Assembly (NCBI GenBank): GCA_021521415.1
Contig: JAIQDT010009134.1
Span: 1 to 64,000 of the forward strand
Length of the DNA stretch: 64,000 nt
Source: Bidens hawaiensis
Lineage: Eukaryota; Streptophyta; Magnoliopsida; Asterales; Asteraceae
Reading direction: 5' to 3'
Shown here: piece by piece, positions 42,572 through 55,470 of the stretch
Layout: each line of letters begins with the position of its first letter
Position numbering within the stretch: position 1 is the first letter of the stretch
Notes under the pieces: model-generated
What the model saw: only the letters and a program-made list of their open reading frames with translations
What the model was told of the DNA's origin: nothing
Database searches by the model: none
Made by a program: the position numbers and the translations under genes

Positions 42572-45007
42572 ATGTCTAGTTTCTACGCACTAGCATCTCA
42601 AAACGTGTTGATGCAACAAATGTTACATCTCGATGCTGAGATAGGGTCACACTCAAAATGTCCTCGTTTAATGAAGTTTAGTGATTTTGCAAAATGGGAA
42701 CCAAGATTCCGAGCACATCTAGGGTACCCTGACTGTTCAAGATGTCTTGAAGATGCTTATATGGTACCTATGGTTGGTAGTGATACAACTGGTTTTACTC
42801 TAAAGGATTTTTCTCAATATTTTCAAGAAGAAAAGAAAGCTTTAGAGATTGAAACAAAAGCATATTCCACGTTGACAATGGCGTTACTCGACAATATTTT
42901 CCATCAAGTGGGAAGTATTAAAATTTGTGCCTCTTTGTTTCAGCATATTAAATTGAGAAGTATGAGAAATATTGAAGAAAGTAAGAAAGTTATGCTGAAG
43001 TTCCAATTTAGAAACTTTAACCTATTAAAAGGAGAGACTGTTCAGGAGATGCTTACAAGGTTCAACCATCTTATTGCTGAGATGAATAAACTGAAAATGG
43101 AACCCAGTGAATATGATAAGATTGATACAGTCAAGAATGCTCTTTCGAGTTCTTATTCAACATTCTTGCTTGTTCTAAAAGAAAACAAATTCTTTAAGAA
43201 TGAAGATCTCACTGCAATGGAATTTATGTAAAACGTTGAAGAGAGAAAGAGAGAGAGAGTATGATTTAAGGTGTCAAATATCATCAAAAGATAATCAAGA
43301 TCCAACACTCTATGGTGGTTCCTTACCTTTGAGTAGTTCTGCTGCTCCAATTAATGCATTTCTTACTCAAACTTCACAAGAAGGATCAACTTCTTATAGT
43401 GATCCATATGTGTGTTTCATGGCATCCGGTTCTATTGATAATTCTAGTGGATCAACTGCAAATGTTTTCACTACTCCACCGAATGTAAACATGAATGAGG
43501 CTGAACAAAATGTGATAAGCCTAAGAAAGAATACAACGGAGCTCGTTCTCAGGATAGAAATTCAAGAAAGACTTTTACTAAGGTGAAAGATAAACCTTCT
43601 GGGGGAAATTCTTCAAAGTCTGCGAGATCACAAGCTTTACTCATTATTGAGGGGATGATTGGAATCAACGGTTTTTGAGCAATAGTAATCAAGCCAATCT
43701 TGCAATGTTTAATCAAGTTGAAAATTGTCAGGATGCTAGTGGAGTGGGATTGACTTATGAAAGTGAAGTTGAAACTGAATCAAATTCAGATGTTTCTTGC
43801 AACATGAAACCGACTACTTTTGCTTGTATGGCAAAACTTGACGATGTTAGTACTTCATCTACTTCAGTTAAATTATCAGAAAATGTGTCTTGGTCTAATT
43901 GTGAAACATTTAAGTCAAAAATTGATTTAATTAATGCTCAAAATGATTCACTACTTAAAGAACTTGCTCCGATCAACGATGCATATATACAATCATTAGA
44001 GTCACAAAAGAAATCTAAGGATAAGATTGAGGGATTGTTTGTAAGTAATCATGATCTGAAAGCAGAATTTCAGTAAAAATGACCATGAATGAAAAACAGT
44101 TTTAAGAAATTCTCAAACAAAGAACTAAAATAACCGAGCTTGATAATGAGGTTTTAGAGTTGAAAAGCAAATTAGACAAATTTAGAAATTCTTCTTTTTT
44201 GTTGAATGAAATTATTGAAGTATCTGGTAAACAAAAGGGTTCTAAAATGGTTTAGGATTTGTTGAGATTCCTCCACCATTCCATGATGACTATTCCCAAA
44301 ATCCATTTATGGGAAAGAAAGAAATTGTAATGGAACCAGTCATTCATGTGGAGAAACCAAAACAAAATGACAAAGAAAAATTTTCTGTTAAAACTTCAAC
44401 TCACGAACCGCATATTCAAAGTAACAAAGTCTTTGTTGAGAAAGCCTTTATTGAGGATGTAGTTGAACCAGAAATTGTACATAAGGAGTCGAATATTCCA
44501 CGTTTGAATCATATGCTATGTGAACCTTATGAATTTGATAAAGTTGTGTACGGTTCAAGTACATCTAAATATAAGAGACTAAGACATCTAAGGTTAAGGC
44601 TAAGAAATCAGAAAAACCATGAATTTCTTATGCAGAGTTGGTCGAGAGTGTCTTTAACAATGACACATCAAACATACAAGATCTTGAACATGCATTTGCT
44701 AACTCTAAAGTATCAAAACCAACATATCCATTGGTTAAAGCAAAACAATTGTTAAAATCTGTTTAAGAAAGTTCAATTTGTTCATTCAACTGGAACTTAC
44801 ACATTACAACATTTTTCTAATTGTTCAAACCTTGATTTTTATATGAAAAAGAAATCTGTTACGCTTGATGACTTGAACAAAGTGCATGTTCTTGGAGTTT
44901 CTCATCAACCTTCTGTTGCACCAGTTTCTGTCAAACCACAACTTACGTTTGTTGATATGAGAACATGTTTTTAATGTGGCGAACGTGGTCATGTTGTAAG
45001 AAATTGT
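42572..45007 (+). pseudogene. SIRE-like Copia gag
   Basis: ATG at 42572. The first 219 codons are open and hold the UBN2-type capsid region (FSDFAKWEPRFRAHL, AYSTLTMALLDN, LKGETVQEMLTRFNHLI). The frame breaks at a (GA)n run near 43240 and continues in other frames: 43200-43586, 43675-44076 (a coiled-coil-like Asn/Ser/Lys-rich segment), and 44309-44755. It ends in the CCHC knuckle at 44966-45007 (CF-stop-CGERGHVVRNC), where a TAA sits between the first two cysteines. The long gag tail before the knuckle is usual for SIRE/Maximus elements. Inactive. Confidence 0.8.
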
Positions 45008-45010
45008 GGA

Positions 45011-46060
45011 ATGAAGAGATCACAGAATCTTCATTCGTTTATCAAGGAACAAGCCAAACCAGTTCCTTTGGTTAAAGAAATTCTTAAAATACCCATGTCT
45101 TGTGATGATGAGACTCGTATCATGTTTTCAAATGTGAATCCATGCAAGGTGATTCATGTTGATGAAAGCAATGTTAATCTACAACCCAAATTTGTTCCTA
45201 CGGAACCAGTTTGTAAAAATGTGAACACAAATGTAGTTCAAGCTGCATACTTGAGACGAAAGTCGAAAAAGCCTATGGCTTATTCACAAGCAACTAAACC
45301 ACATTTGGATTCAATCAAAATTAACTCTTCAAGTGAAATTAAAAAGGTGCACAAGACTGAGGCCTGAGTTGCCTTTTTGAACTAATCATTTTACCTAATG
45401 TGTGCAAAGTTTATCCAAGACTACATTTGGTGAAAACTGGATTATGGATAGTGGATGCTCTCTTCATATTACCGGCAACATCAACCTACTATCCAATGTC
45501 AAGAATATTCAAGGGGGTTATGTAGCTTTCGCGGGTAATTATGGGGAATGATTACAAAAGAAGGAGATGTGTCAAATGGTCATATTACATTTGAGAAAGT
45601 TAATTATTGTGATAAACTGAATCACAATCTGTCTCAAATTTGTGATAAGAAGTATACCACTGTATTTACTAACAAGGAGTGCATAATACTCAAACCAGGA
45701 TATGTCATTCCAGAAGACATGGTTATTATGCGGTCTCCTCGGTCGAATGACATTTATGTACTGAATATGAGTACTAAGGTATCTACTTCTGTTGAAACAT
45801 GTTTTGTCTCAAAAGCAACTAAGAAGGACTCGATTATGTGGCATAGGCGTATGGGTCACATTCATGTTAGAAAGATGAATTATCTGATGGCAAATGATTT
45901 GGTGGATGGGGTTTCCTTGAAACACTTCAAGCTGACCGATCACTGTGTCGTATGCGAAAAGGGAAAAAAGAAGAAGTCTCACCCGTGTAAGTTAATTATT
46001 CCATTGATACTCCTTTGGAACGACTTCATATGGATTTTTTTGGTCCTGTGAATCGTGCAA
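45011..46060 (+). pseudogene. Copia protease and GAG-pre-integrase
   Basis: The protease active site IMDSGCSLHITG is at 45441-45476, followed by the flap-like GGYVAFAGN. A frameshift near 45545 leads to the open segment 45548-46051 with KVNYCDKLNHNL, FTNKECIILKPGYVIPE and the HHCC pre-integrase domain (WHRRMGHIHVRKMNYL, HCVVCEKGKKKKSHP). Confidence 0.82.
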
Positions 46061-46801
46061 GTATTACTGGAGATTGGTACTGTCTAGTTATCACTGATGA
46101 CTATTCAAGATACTCATGGGGTGTTATTAATGAGTTCTAAAGATTAGACACCTATTCTTGTTCATAATTTAATCACAAAGATCGAATCATTGTACAAACA
46201 CAAGGTGAGACGTATTCGGAGTGATAATGGTACGGAGTTCAAGAATACTTTATTGGACTTCTTTTGTATCCAGAAAGGAATCCATTGAGAATATAGTGCT
46301 TCATACGTACCTCAACAGAATGGTGCTGCTGATTGGAAGAACCGAACACTGATTGAAGCTGTAAGAACAATGTTAGCAGCTTCAAAGCTTCCGGTCCAAT
46401 TTGGGAATAAGGCGGTGAACACTGCTTGCTACACGCTTAATCGTGTTCTGACTGTGAAGAAGTCGCAAAAAGAAAGTTATGAGCTTCTGAACAATCTAAA
46501 ATCTAATATAAAGTTTTTTGAACCTTTCGGGTGTCCTTGCACCATGTTGAAAAGAGATGCAGGAAAATTCGAAGAAAAAGCTATTGAAGGTTATTTCTTG
46601 GGCTGTGCATCGCCTACGAAACAGGTTTTCAACTTCATTTCAGGTTGTGTTGAAGAGTGGTACTGTGTTGATTGTCAACGATACAAAACTCCTCCTGCTG
46701 ACAAGGGTCCTGATTGGATGTTTGATTATGAGAGTTTATTTAATTCGTTTACTCCCATAGTTGATCAACCTGATGAAGACTTGGTGCGTGCTTATTTATA
46801 A
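46020..46801 (+). pseudogene. Copia integrase
   Basis: Conceptual pieces: MDFFGPVN (first catalytic Asp, 46030), ITDDYSRYSWG, IRSDNGTEFKN (second Asp, 46217) and YVPQQNGAADWKNRTLIEA, where the expected Glu of the E-R-KNRTL motif is not seen and Asp-Trp precedes KNR. Downstream are NTACYTLNRVL and the C-terminal FEPFGCPCTMLKR, EEKAIEGYFLGC. At least three frameshifts or stops occur between 46050 and 46370. The segment from 46370 is open to 46801. Confidence 0.8.
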
Positions 46802-47189
46802 GATCAATTGATTTTCACACCAAGGTCTTCAACTTCTAATTATGATAATGTTCACAAGATGATCTTCCTGACACTTATGATGTTATTTCTATTTCATCGG
46901 ATGATAGTCATTTTGTTGATTCTTCTTCAGTTCCATTTCCTGAAACTCATGAGATTGGTAAATCGTCTCATGATGCTGAAGAGAATCTTACTAATTTAAC
47001 CGATAATGTTGTTGCGCCTTAGAATCCGACACTTCAGATTCACACGTATCATCCTCAGGACAACATCATTGGTGATCTTGATGTTGGTGTGCAAACACAT
47101 CATCAGATTTCTAATACGAATGACATTATCATCCTCAGATTTCTTAAGGAATCATTAATCTCGCTAAATACACCTACTTTCTGTCTCAA

Positions 47190-48096
47190 ATGGAACCAAC
47201 GAGTGTTCGTATGACGCTTGAGGATTTTTCATGGGTAGAAGCAATGCAAGAGGAACTGCAGCAGTTTGATCGATTGGGTGTTTGGGATCTCATTGACAAG
47301 CCTGATAGAGTTAAAAAACCAATTCTGACCAAATGGGTCTTTAAATATAAGAAGGATGATCATGGGGTCATCGTTAGAAATAAAGCACGTTTGGTTGTGC
47401 AAGGATTTCATCAGCAAGATGGCGTACACTACACGGAAATATATGCTCCGGTTGCACGATTGGAGGCTATAAGAATATTTTTGGCCTATGCAGCTTTCAA
47501 GAATATAAAGGTTTATCAAATGGACGCCAAGAGTGCCTTTGTCAATGGGGAACTTCATATAGAGGTGTTAGTGAAGCAGCCTCCTGGTTTTGAAGATCCG
47601 GTCTATCAATGGGAAACTTCATGAAAAGGTGTTTGTGAAGCAGCGTCCTGGTTTTGAAGATCCGGACTATCCTGACAGTGTTTGCCGATTAAACAAGGCA
47701 TTTTATGGTTTCCACCAATCCCCGAGAGCTTGGTACGGTACACTTGTTGACAATCTGACTGATTGTGGCTTCAAACGAGTGACTATGGATTGTACTCTTT
47801 TTTACAAGTCTGTCGGAGATGATTTGCGCCTCGTCCAGATATATGTCGATGACATCATCTTTGGTTTTACGAACGATAAGTTGTGTAAGGATTTTGAGAA
47901 GTCTATGCAGACGAAATTCGAAATGGGCTCGAGGGGGGAGATGAATTTCTTCTTAGGGTTACGGGTTAATCAGTCTGATACTGGAATTATTTTATCAGAC
48001 GAAATATGTGAACGACGTCTTGGGCAGATTCAAGATAACTGCTGGAAAAAACCCTTCGACGCCTCTTCCCGTGGGTCACAATTTGTCACCGGATGA
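47190..48096 (+). pseudogene. Copia reverse transcriptase
   Basis: Motifs WVEAMQEELQQFDRLGVWDL, TKWVFKYKKDDHG, KARLVVQGFHQQDG, YAPVARLEAIRIFLAYA and MDAKSAFVNGEL are open to 47624. A ~64-base tandem duplication (47545-47671) repeats the KQPPGFEDP region and shifts the frame. The second frame has LNKAFYGFHQSPRAWY and the active site IYVDDIIFG (catalytic Asp pair kept), up to FFLGLRVNQ. Inactive through the duplication. Confidence 0.85.
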
Positions 48097-48802
48097 ATTG
48101 GAGGATACCGTAGATCCAACCCTGTACCGAGTAATGATAGGTTTTTTAATGTATCTAACTGCTTCTCGTCCTGACATCATGTTTGCTGTATGTTTATGTG
48201 CCAGGTACCAATCGAGTCCCCGAGTGACTCATCTGCGGCGATTAAGCGTATACTTCATTATCATATGGATACTCCTGACACCGGGTTATGGTATCCCAAG
48301 GATGATAGCTTTGATCTCACTACGTTTTCCGATTCAGGCTATGGATGATACAAGATTAATTTCAAGTCAACTACAACGGGGTGTCAATTTCTAGGAAGTC
48401 GGCTTGTTTTCTGGTAGTGTAAGAAGCAGACAATGGTCTCCACTTCAACCGCAGAAACAGAATATGTGGTAGCCTCGAGTTGCTGTTCACAGGTTCTTTG
48501 GATCCAGCAACACTTGCGAGATTACGGTTTAAGTTTCTTACTACTCCCATACTTATTGATAACTCAGTAGCTGCTATAAGTATCACGAAGAACCCGTGCA
48601 CCACTCTAAGACGAAGCATATCGAAATTCAATATCATTTTATTCGTGGTTGTTGTGAAAAGAAATTAATTGATCTAGTGAAAGTGCACACGGATTTTCAG
48701 AAAGCTAATATGTTTACCAAAGTTTTTAATAAAACTCACTTTAACATTTTGCTTGGTTTAAACGAATTGAAAACTTTTGCCGATATCCTTAAGCTTGGAT
48801 AA
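48008..48802 (+). pseudogene. Copia RNase H
   Basis: SRPDIMFAVCLCARYQ, then in shifted frames FSDSGYG, STTTGCQFLG, STAETEYVVAS, VLWIQQHLRDYG and DNSVAAISITKNP, ending with SKTKHIEIQYHFIR and DFQKANMFTKVFN to a stop at 48802. All main RNase H blocks are present, but across several frames. Confidence 0.8.
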
Positions 48803-51423
48803 TCAACTTTTTGCTTGTATAGTTTTTATTATTTCTTTGTTTTTTTTATTGTTTTGGGTTTTTTTTGAGAAAACAGGAAAACATACAAAAATATTGTGAA
48901 TTCTATTTGTATAGAGAAAAACCAAAAACATGAAAATATTTCAAAAAAAAATACAAAAACATTAAAAATGCTCCTAAAAGTGAGTTTTGAAGCAAAAAGA
49001 GAAAATGATAGTACATTGATCATCTAGTCCCATATCTAGAAAGAAATAAGCTTAAAAGGCTGAATGCTTAATTGCATTGGTGCATTGATATGTCTTAAAC
49101 AAACTGTTAAGACAAAGTATGTGATATAAACATAAAGAACTGCCAAATTGAAAGAGGTCTTAGTCTCTTCCAAAAGTTTTGGTAATGAAGGAAGAAATGT
49201 AATAGCCTTTCATACTCAAGTCTTATGTCTGTTTGATCACCTAAAACAAAAATTCTAAATAAAATGCATCTAGTTTATGGTTAACATTTCAATGGTATAT
49301 GATCTTCTGGCCTCAAATTCTGTATTGATGGGATGCATCCGATTTCTGGACACTGTGACTCTTTATGCGGCTTATTATCTGGGTATTTATAAACATGAAT
49401 ATTTCAAAGGCTTTAGAGCAAACCCAAAGTCATTAAACTTGATCAATATTGTACATCGTACAAATTCACTACTGACTTGATCAAAATCCGTTGTTAGTCA
49501 TACATTGTTCCTCCCTTGTGCACGTATTAATACCAGTAAGAAACAGAATCCAGGGGATACATTGTTTGTAAGCCTACAAATGAACTCGTGCATACTCACT
49601 CACGGTAAAGGAAGCTTGGTGTATTGCTTGATAACGGGGGTATACCTTGTAGTGCAGATTATAAGCTTAGATTGCTTACAAATATATAAAATCTTTTTTT
49701 TGATCATCAGCGTAATGGTTTTAAGTCAATTTGGGGTGACATGGTAAAAGTCAAACTAGGCTTGAACCGAGATTAGGGGCTGATAGTTTCTGATATTATG
49801 TGCCTTAATTGAAAATTAAATCATATCACAAAAATACTTGAAGGTTTGTTATAAGATTTAAGTGGACAACAATAGCAATGACTGACTTAACACCAGTCAA
49901 ATAACGACGAAATATAAAACTGAGATAGAAGGGCGATTTGGTCAATATGATTCTCTGCTTAACTCACAAAAACATGTATTGTTTTCTTAGACTAGTTTTC
50001 ATATTTGTCCTTGTTTTATTTGTTCTAAATAAAAATATAAAAAAATCCAAAAATATTGTGTTTTTAGTTTATTTTCGATTTTCGAGCTTAAGGGTACAAA
50101 TTTAAAAACAATTTCCCACGTTTTTATTTAATTCTTTTATTTAATTGTTTTAAGTTAATCGTCTTTAAAGTAATAGTTTTTAACTTATGTGTTTTGAACG
50201 CAAAGCATGTTAAGGTATTGAATTTTACTCTGAGTGGTAAGGTAAAGTTCATCGGGACACGAGTGTTCGATGCATTATTTATTTCTTAAAATTTGAAAAG
50301 AAAGTTTTTATTTTTAATTTTATTTATTTATTTAATTCCTATTCGCTATGAGTAATCATCACGAATAGAGTCCATTCGCTATATGTAATGATAATGAATG
50401 AAGGTCATTCATCTTTTTAATTGTATAACGAATAAGCTTATTCGTTATCATCATTCGTTTCCGCTACACTGATAACATATGACCTCATTCGTCATTAATA
50501 TTGCTAATGAATGAAGAACAAATCTTGTTTGATTCGTTATGAAATTTAACTTGTGATTAATTCGTTATCTTTGTTAACGAATGTCAACGATATTGAACTA
50601 TTCGTTAATTTTGAATTAATGAATGGGTTCATTCGTATGTCTTGGTTTGTGTGCAATATTGTCCTTTATAATGAACAGGGGGTGAACGAATTGGCTCATT
50701 CGTTCACCTCGTTTATCACAAAAACAAAGCGAAAAGCTGCCAAAATTTTCGATCATCTTTAAATCCATTTTCATTGACTGATTAAGATAAATAAGGTAAA
50801 AATGAATCAAACGCGATCAATTTCGTTACATTTCGTTAACACTTGATGGGCCAATTACTCAAATCTTTAACCGGTTATCTTTATTAATCACATGACCCAG
50901 TAAAACGTATTTTTTTGGATTAGTGGTTGATTGGGGACGATTAACGATGAGTATACGAGTTCAATGATACATGTGTTTCATCGATTCATCGTTATTCATG
51001 GTTAATTGGAAATTTGCTTGCATGTTGACCGTTGGGTTTCTAATTAATTTTGACTTTGAAAATTAGGTCAAATTTGGATAATTATTGGTACCTATTCGTT
51101 ATGGACAACGAAGAGCTGGTCATTCGTGTCTGAAGGAAACGAATGAACCAATTCGTTGAACCTTCATAAAAAATAAGCCTCATTCGTGTCATTATGTAAC
51201 GAATGAACCTTCATTCGCTTCACATAATTGACGAATGGACTCATTCGCTCATATACATACGTCATTCACTCATTCGGTAATATGATGACAACGAATTATG
51301 TCATTCGTTATAACGAATGACACCATTCATCATAACGAATGAGTTACTGAATGATGCTTGTAATTTTTAAAACAGAATTCAATTTGTTTAAGTACAAATT
51401 GAAATTTGATTTAAGTTTAAATT
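48803..51423 (+). other. Spacer between pol and the extra ORF
   Basis: Non-coding, AT-rich. 50330-50720 and 51090-51350 are dense in CATTCGTTA/TAACGAATG motifs, matching in style (not aligned sequence) the LTR and leader at 41230-42500. Short frames in this stretch match nothing I know. Confidence 0.55.
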
Positions 51424-51867
51424 ATGTTCCATGTTACTAATGCTCGGGTTTTCGTGACTACAGCAATGGCTGACGAAATAATCCAAGATGCACCAGTAGT
51501 TGATCCACAACCTAATATACAACAGGAACAACCTCGAGCACAACAACAACAAGTTCAAGTTGCTCCTATGTTACCGTTTGACAAGAAGCACAATATTTGT
51601 GCATTCGTACAAGAGAACTTTGTGGATCAGGATGTCTTTGCAGATATTATCTCATTTTTATGCTGATCCTGGATCTATTACGCTATAACTGCTCATGTTT
51701 CTATTCATTTTAGCGTAATCCGTCCTTTATGGGATTCAACTAAGTATGTGGAGTCCGAGAACCATATTGTTGCCGAGATCAACAAGACGACGATCACTAT
51801 CACTCCTGGTGTGATATGTCGGGTGCTGAGATTTGCTGATAACATGGATCTTCCATGTGAATTCGAG
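51424..51867 (+). pseudogene. Extra downstream ORF of the SIRE-like element, truncated
   Basis: The plus-strand frame has AMADEIIQDAPVV, a Gln-rich stretch, then HNICAFVQENFVDQDVFADI. A TGA at about 51664 interrupts it, and a shifted reading continues with YYAITAHVSIHFSVIRPLW and TTITITPGVICRVLRFAD. Similar ORFs lie downstream of RNase H in many Asteraceae Copia polyproteins; their function is unknown to me. It is cut at 51867 at the junction with segmental-duplication copy B. Confidence 0.6.
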
Positions 51868-51868
51868 A

Positions 51869-53040
51869 TGAGTTGTTCACAGGAACTTGTGCATATGATA
51901 TCATCCACATAAAGGCAAGCGTAGATAATATCATGTGCATCAGTTTTCTTCACATACAATGTTGGCTCATTAAGGCTTCTATGATACCCATTCTGAGTAA
52001 AATAACCATATATTTTAGCATACCGGGCCCTAACCATATATTTTAGCATATCGGGTCCCTCTGGCCCCTGTTTAAGTCCATACAGGGTCTTCTTAAGCTT
52101 ATACACTTTTTCACTTGAGTTCTTCAATTCATACCCCTCCGGTTGTTCAACATAAATGTCTTCTTCAAGCTCTCCATTCAAAAAGGCTGACTTAACATCT
52201 AATTGATGTAAAGACCATCCTCTTTGAGCTGCCACAACAAGCACAACCCTGATTGTTTCAAATCTGGCTACCGGGGCAGAGGTTTCCTTTAAATCAATAC
52301 CCCTTAGCCACTAACCTGGCTTTGTGTTTCACTATTTGCCCATCAGCACCAAGCTTCGTTTTAAACAACCACTTCAAACCAACAACATTCTTACCGAAGG
52401 GTAGAGAGATTAATTCCTATGTATTGTTTCTCTCTATAGCAGCCAGTTCTTCAGCCATGGCAATTTGCCATTCTTTCTTTTGAGCAACACATGATAACAC
52501 ATTGGATCACATATACATAAAGCAAATTGTAAGTGCATGTATTCTTCTTGTTCAAGTGCACGTGTAGATGCATAAATTTCAGACAAAGGACGAATATTTA
52601 AAGGTGTTTGAGCGGTAACAATTGTACTTGATTGAGACCCTTCATGCAAAGTTTTCTGACCACCCATGTGCACATAACTAGAACTAGGTGAAGTAGGTGA
52701 CACCACTCCATTCATAGCCACTGTTGCACTTGTATGTGATGTTGACTCTAGCACTTTCATTCATAGGGAATGGATCTTCATAAGATTAGTCAACCATAAC
52801 CTTTTCATTGTTATTAGCTTCTTCCCAATTCCATGATGCTTCATCAATAATAGTAACATCCATACTAGCTTCAAACCTGTTATTAGAAGGATTAAATAAA
52901 TGGTAACTAGTAGGGCTTTATGAAGAGTAGCCAATAACAATCATTTTTTTGTGACCGGTCATCCAACTTCTTTCTCCCTTGAACATACACATGCTTATAC
53001 CCAACACTACCAACTAATCCATGGTGAGTGTAATATTATT
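51869..53040 (-). pseudogene. Copia pol remnant, copy B
   Basis: Minus strand, parallel to 31600-32770. Integrase end at about 52970, RT lead with EEYMHLQFALCICDP (52434-52760), then LVVAAQRGWSLHQLDVKSAF, YVEQPEGYELKN and CLYVDDIICTSS (51900). A ~30-base duplication (TAACCATATATTTTAGCATA, 52003-52050) disrupts the region after GLKQGPEGP. The RT C-terminus and RNase H were lost at the 51858-51868 junction. Confidence 0.82.
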
Positions 53041-55085
53041 TGAGAAGTGGTCGTGGGTGTGTGTGTGAGCGGTCGTGAGATATATGGAGAGGGATGGGAG
53101 GAGGAGGTTGTTGATGCTGTGAATAGATTAGAAAGGTAGATTATGTCAATGTATTACAATACACTAAACTAGTTAGTAGATAATAATCATTATAGGAGTT
53201 TCATGTTAGTTTAGGATTGGAGGAGAAGGGAGGTGGGGGGGGGGGGGGGGAGGGTTGGGTTTTTAAACAAGATCTTGTGTTACGGTTTAACGTATTGCGA
53301 GTTTTAGATAATCAATCGGATCCCATTTTTAGTGATTTTTGTCAGACTTTAAACAAAATCAAATTCCTGACAACATAAGCTAAAGAAACTATTTTTTTGA
53401 AAATAGTTGGGGTCGGGTCCTTACGGTATTTTATGCTGTCTTTCGGTTGCTTATTTTATAATTTTTGCGATTCGAATCTTCTAAAGTTATGTTTATATAT
53501 TAACTCCTTTATTCTAACGTACATTTTAATTTTTCGGGGTCATTTAGTCATATTAGGATTTTATTTGTTTTCTTGATCGACACCTGAGGTCATTCCACGT
53601 ATTGTTCGTTGCGTGGCAAAATTTGGACTTTTTGATCTTTTATCCATGACTTAACAAATTTTGGAACTTATTAAAGGAAGTTTTATCCACAAAATAACAG
53701 TTTATTGCCTAATCACTGTTACATTAGTTGCAATTTTTTGCTAAATGTCACATCGTCTAGGTACACCAAAGTTTTGTGACCCCCGCGGGGGGGGGGGGGT
53801 ATTGTTTGGAGCTGATAGTCCGGGTTTTTGGTTGTTTAGGTTTTTGGATTAACGAGCTGAGTTGTTTAGGTTTTGTTGTTGGTCGGTATTGATAGGTGGA
53901 TTTTGGTTATTTTCTGGCTGGTTTCGGTTATTATTGTGGTCATGGTAAAAGATGTTGTCTTCGGGTAAAGGGTTTCGATTAAGGTTTTTGTTTTGATTTG
54001 GTTTTGGTCTTCCATCCCAGATCCTCTATGTTGAGTTCCGTTTTGCCAGGCTAGCCTCTCTATTTCTCACTCAAAGATAAATGGAGATTGTCTCCCTAAA
54101 TGGCGGGTATGCATAAACCTGTTACCTGCACAAATAACAAACCCATGTAAAATGGGAAAACAAAAATAAAAACTAAAACTAATACTAGAATAAAACAAAG
54201 AAAATCAAATCACACAAAACAATGAGCGCACTAACTCCCCGGGAATGACATCATTTTGATCTAGGAAGTCGTGATCTAGTATAAAAAACAATATTAAACA
54301 AGTGTCCTAATCACCTTAAACTAGTTAGGGTGAGTAGGGGGCCGAACCACGAGTAGTATGTGGTCAGTGCAACATGTAATTAATTCCTAACATTGTGAAG
54401 TAAGCAAATATGAGTGCTGATCACACTAACAAAGATTTGGTTTTAATATCAAACAAGCAACTAATAAAAATTTAATCAACTAACAAAAGAAAATCACACC
54501 TGGGGTTCAAGCATGTAACAAATAGCAATCTCATGTCATCTAATAGATTAATTATCAATAATCAAATCAGGTTGGATAACTAGTTAAACCTTAGGCATCA
54601 ACAATCGCTAACTCACGACGCTGGTTATCAAATGGTCCTCATAGTGTGATTCAACTAAGGGAAATTGTATGCTTTAACACATTCAAACTAATCAATACAA
54701 CCCCATGAACACATATCACAACAACTGGCAAACTAATCGTTCTGATCGAAATAAACCTAAATTGACTGAATTCACAATAATACCAAACACAAATGCTCAT
54801 AGATCGATAATGAGCAATTGCAATTAGTTGTTCTTAACACATGAGAAAAACCATAAAAATACAATAATGTACATCCCGGGTATGACTCGAGAAAACTAGT
54901 CGCGCATTGTCACAGATAGATCTTCAGTTATGATGAGGACAACCATTGGGGATGATCTCTGGATGATTTCGAAGGTTGTAAATCGTCTTTAAGCTCCTGG
55001 AAACTGCTCTAGAGCGTAATGAATGTGTTTTATCCATCAAAATGGAAGTTATATAGAAAACCCTAATAATCTCGTCTTCAGGTCC
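53041..55085. other. Non-coding repeat DNA of copy B
   Basis: Homologous to 32771-34160. It carries G16 at 53235-53250 and G13 at 53787-53799, bounding about 540 bases that copy A has largely lost. Confidence 0.6.
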
Positions 55086-55210
55086 CATTGCGTATCGCGA
55101 TGAGTGTCTCCAAGGTCCATCGCGTATCGCGATGGACCAGAAGCTAACGTTTCATTAAAGTGGTCCATCGCGTATCGTGATGGAAGTTCCTTAACCATGT
55201 CGTGTAGCAC
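55086..55210. repeat. Array of CGCGAT palindromes (copy B)
   Basis: Includes a perfect palindrome at 55114-55138 with 11-base arms GGTCCATCGCG/CGCGATGGACC around TAT, plus imperfect ones at 55086-55102 and 55162-55183. Confidence 0.85.
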
Positions 55211-55470
55211 AATGAGAGCCCATAATGCACAACGAGAGGCCAAAATGCACAAACGAAACCAAAAATGCATAAAGAAGCCCAAATGACACAAATGAAGCTT
55301 AAAAGGCACAAAGGAAGCCCAAAAGGCCCAAACATAGCTCAAAAGGCACAAACGAAGCCCAAAAGGCGCAAAAGAAACCTAAAAGGCACGAACGAAGCTT
55401 AAAATACACTAATGGAGCCCATAAGACACAAAGGAAGCTCAAAAGGCACAAAGAAAGCATAAAAGGCATA
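55205..55470. repeat. 20-base minisatellite (copy B)
   Basis: About 13 units of the AAAAGGCACAAAGGAGCCCA type, joined directly to the palindrome array. Confidence 0.85.
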
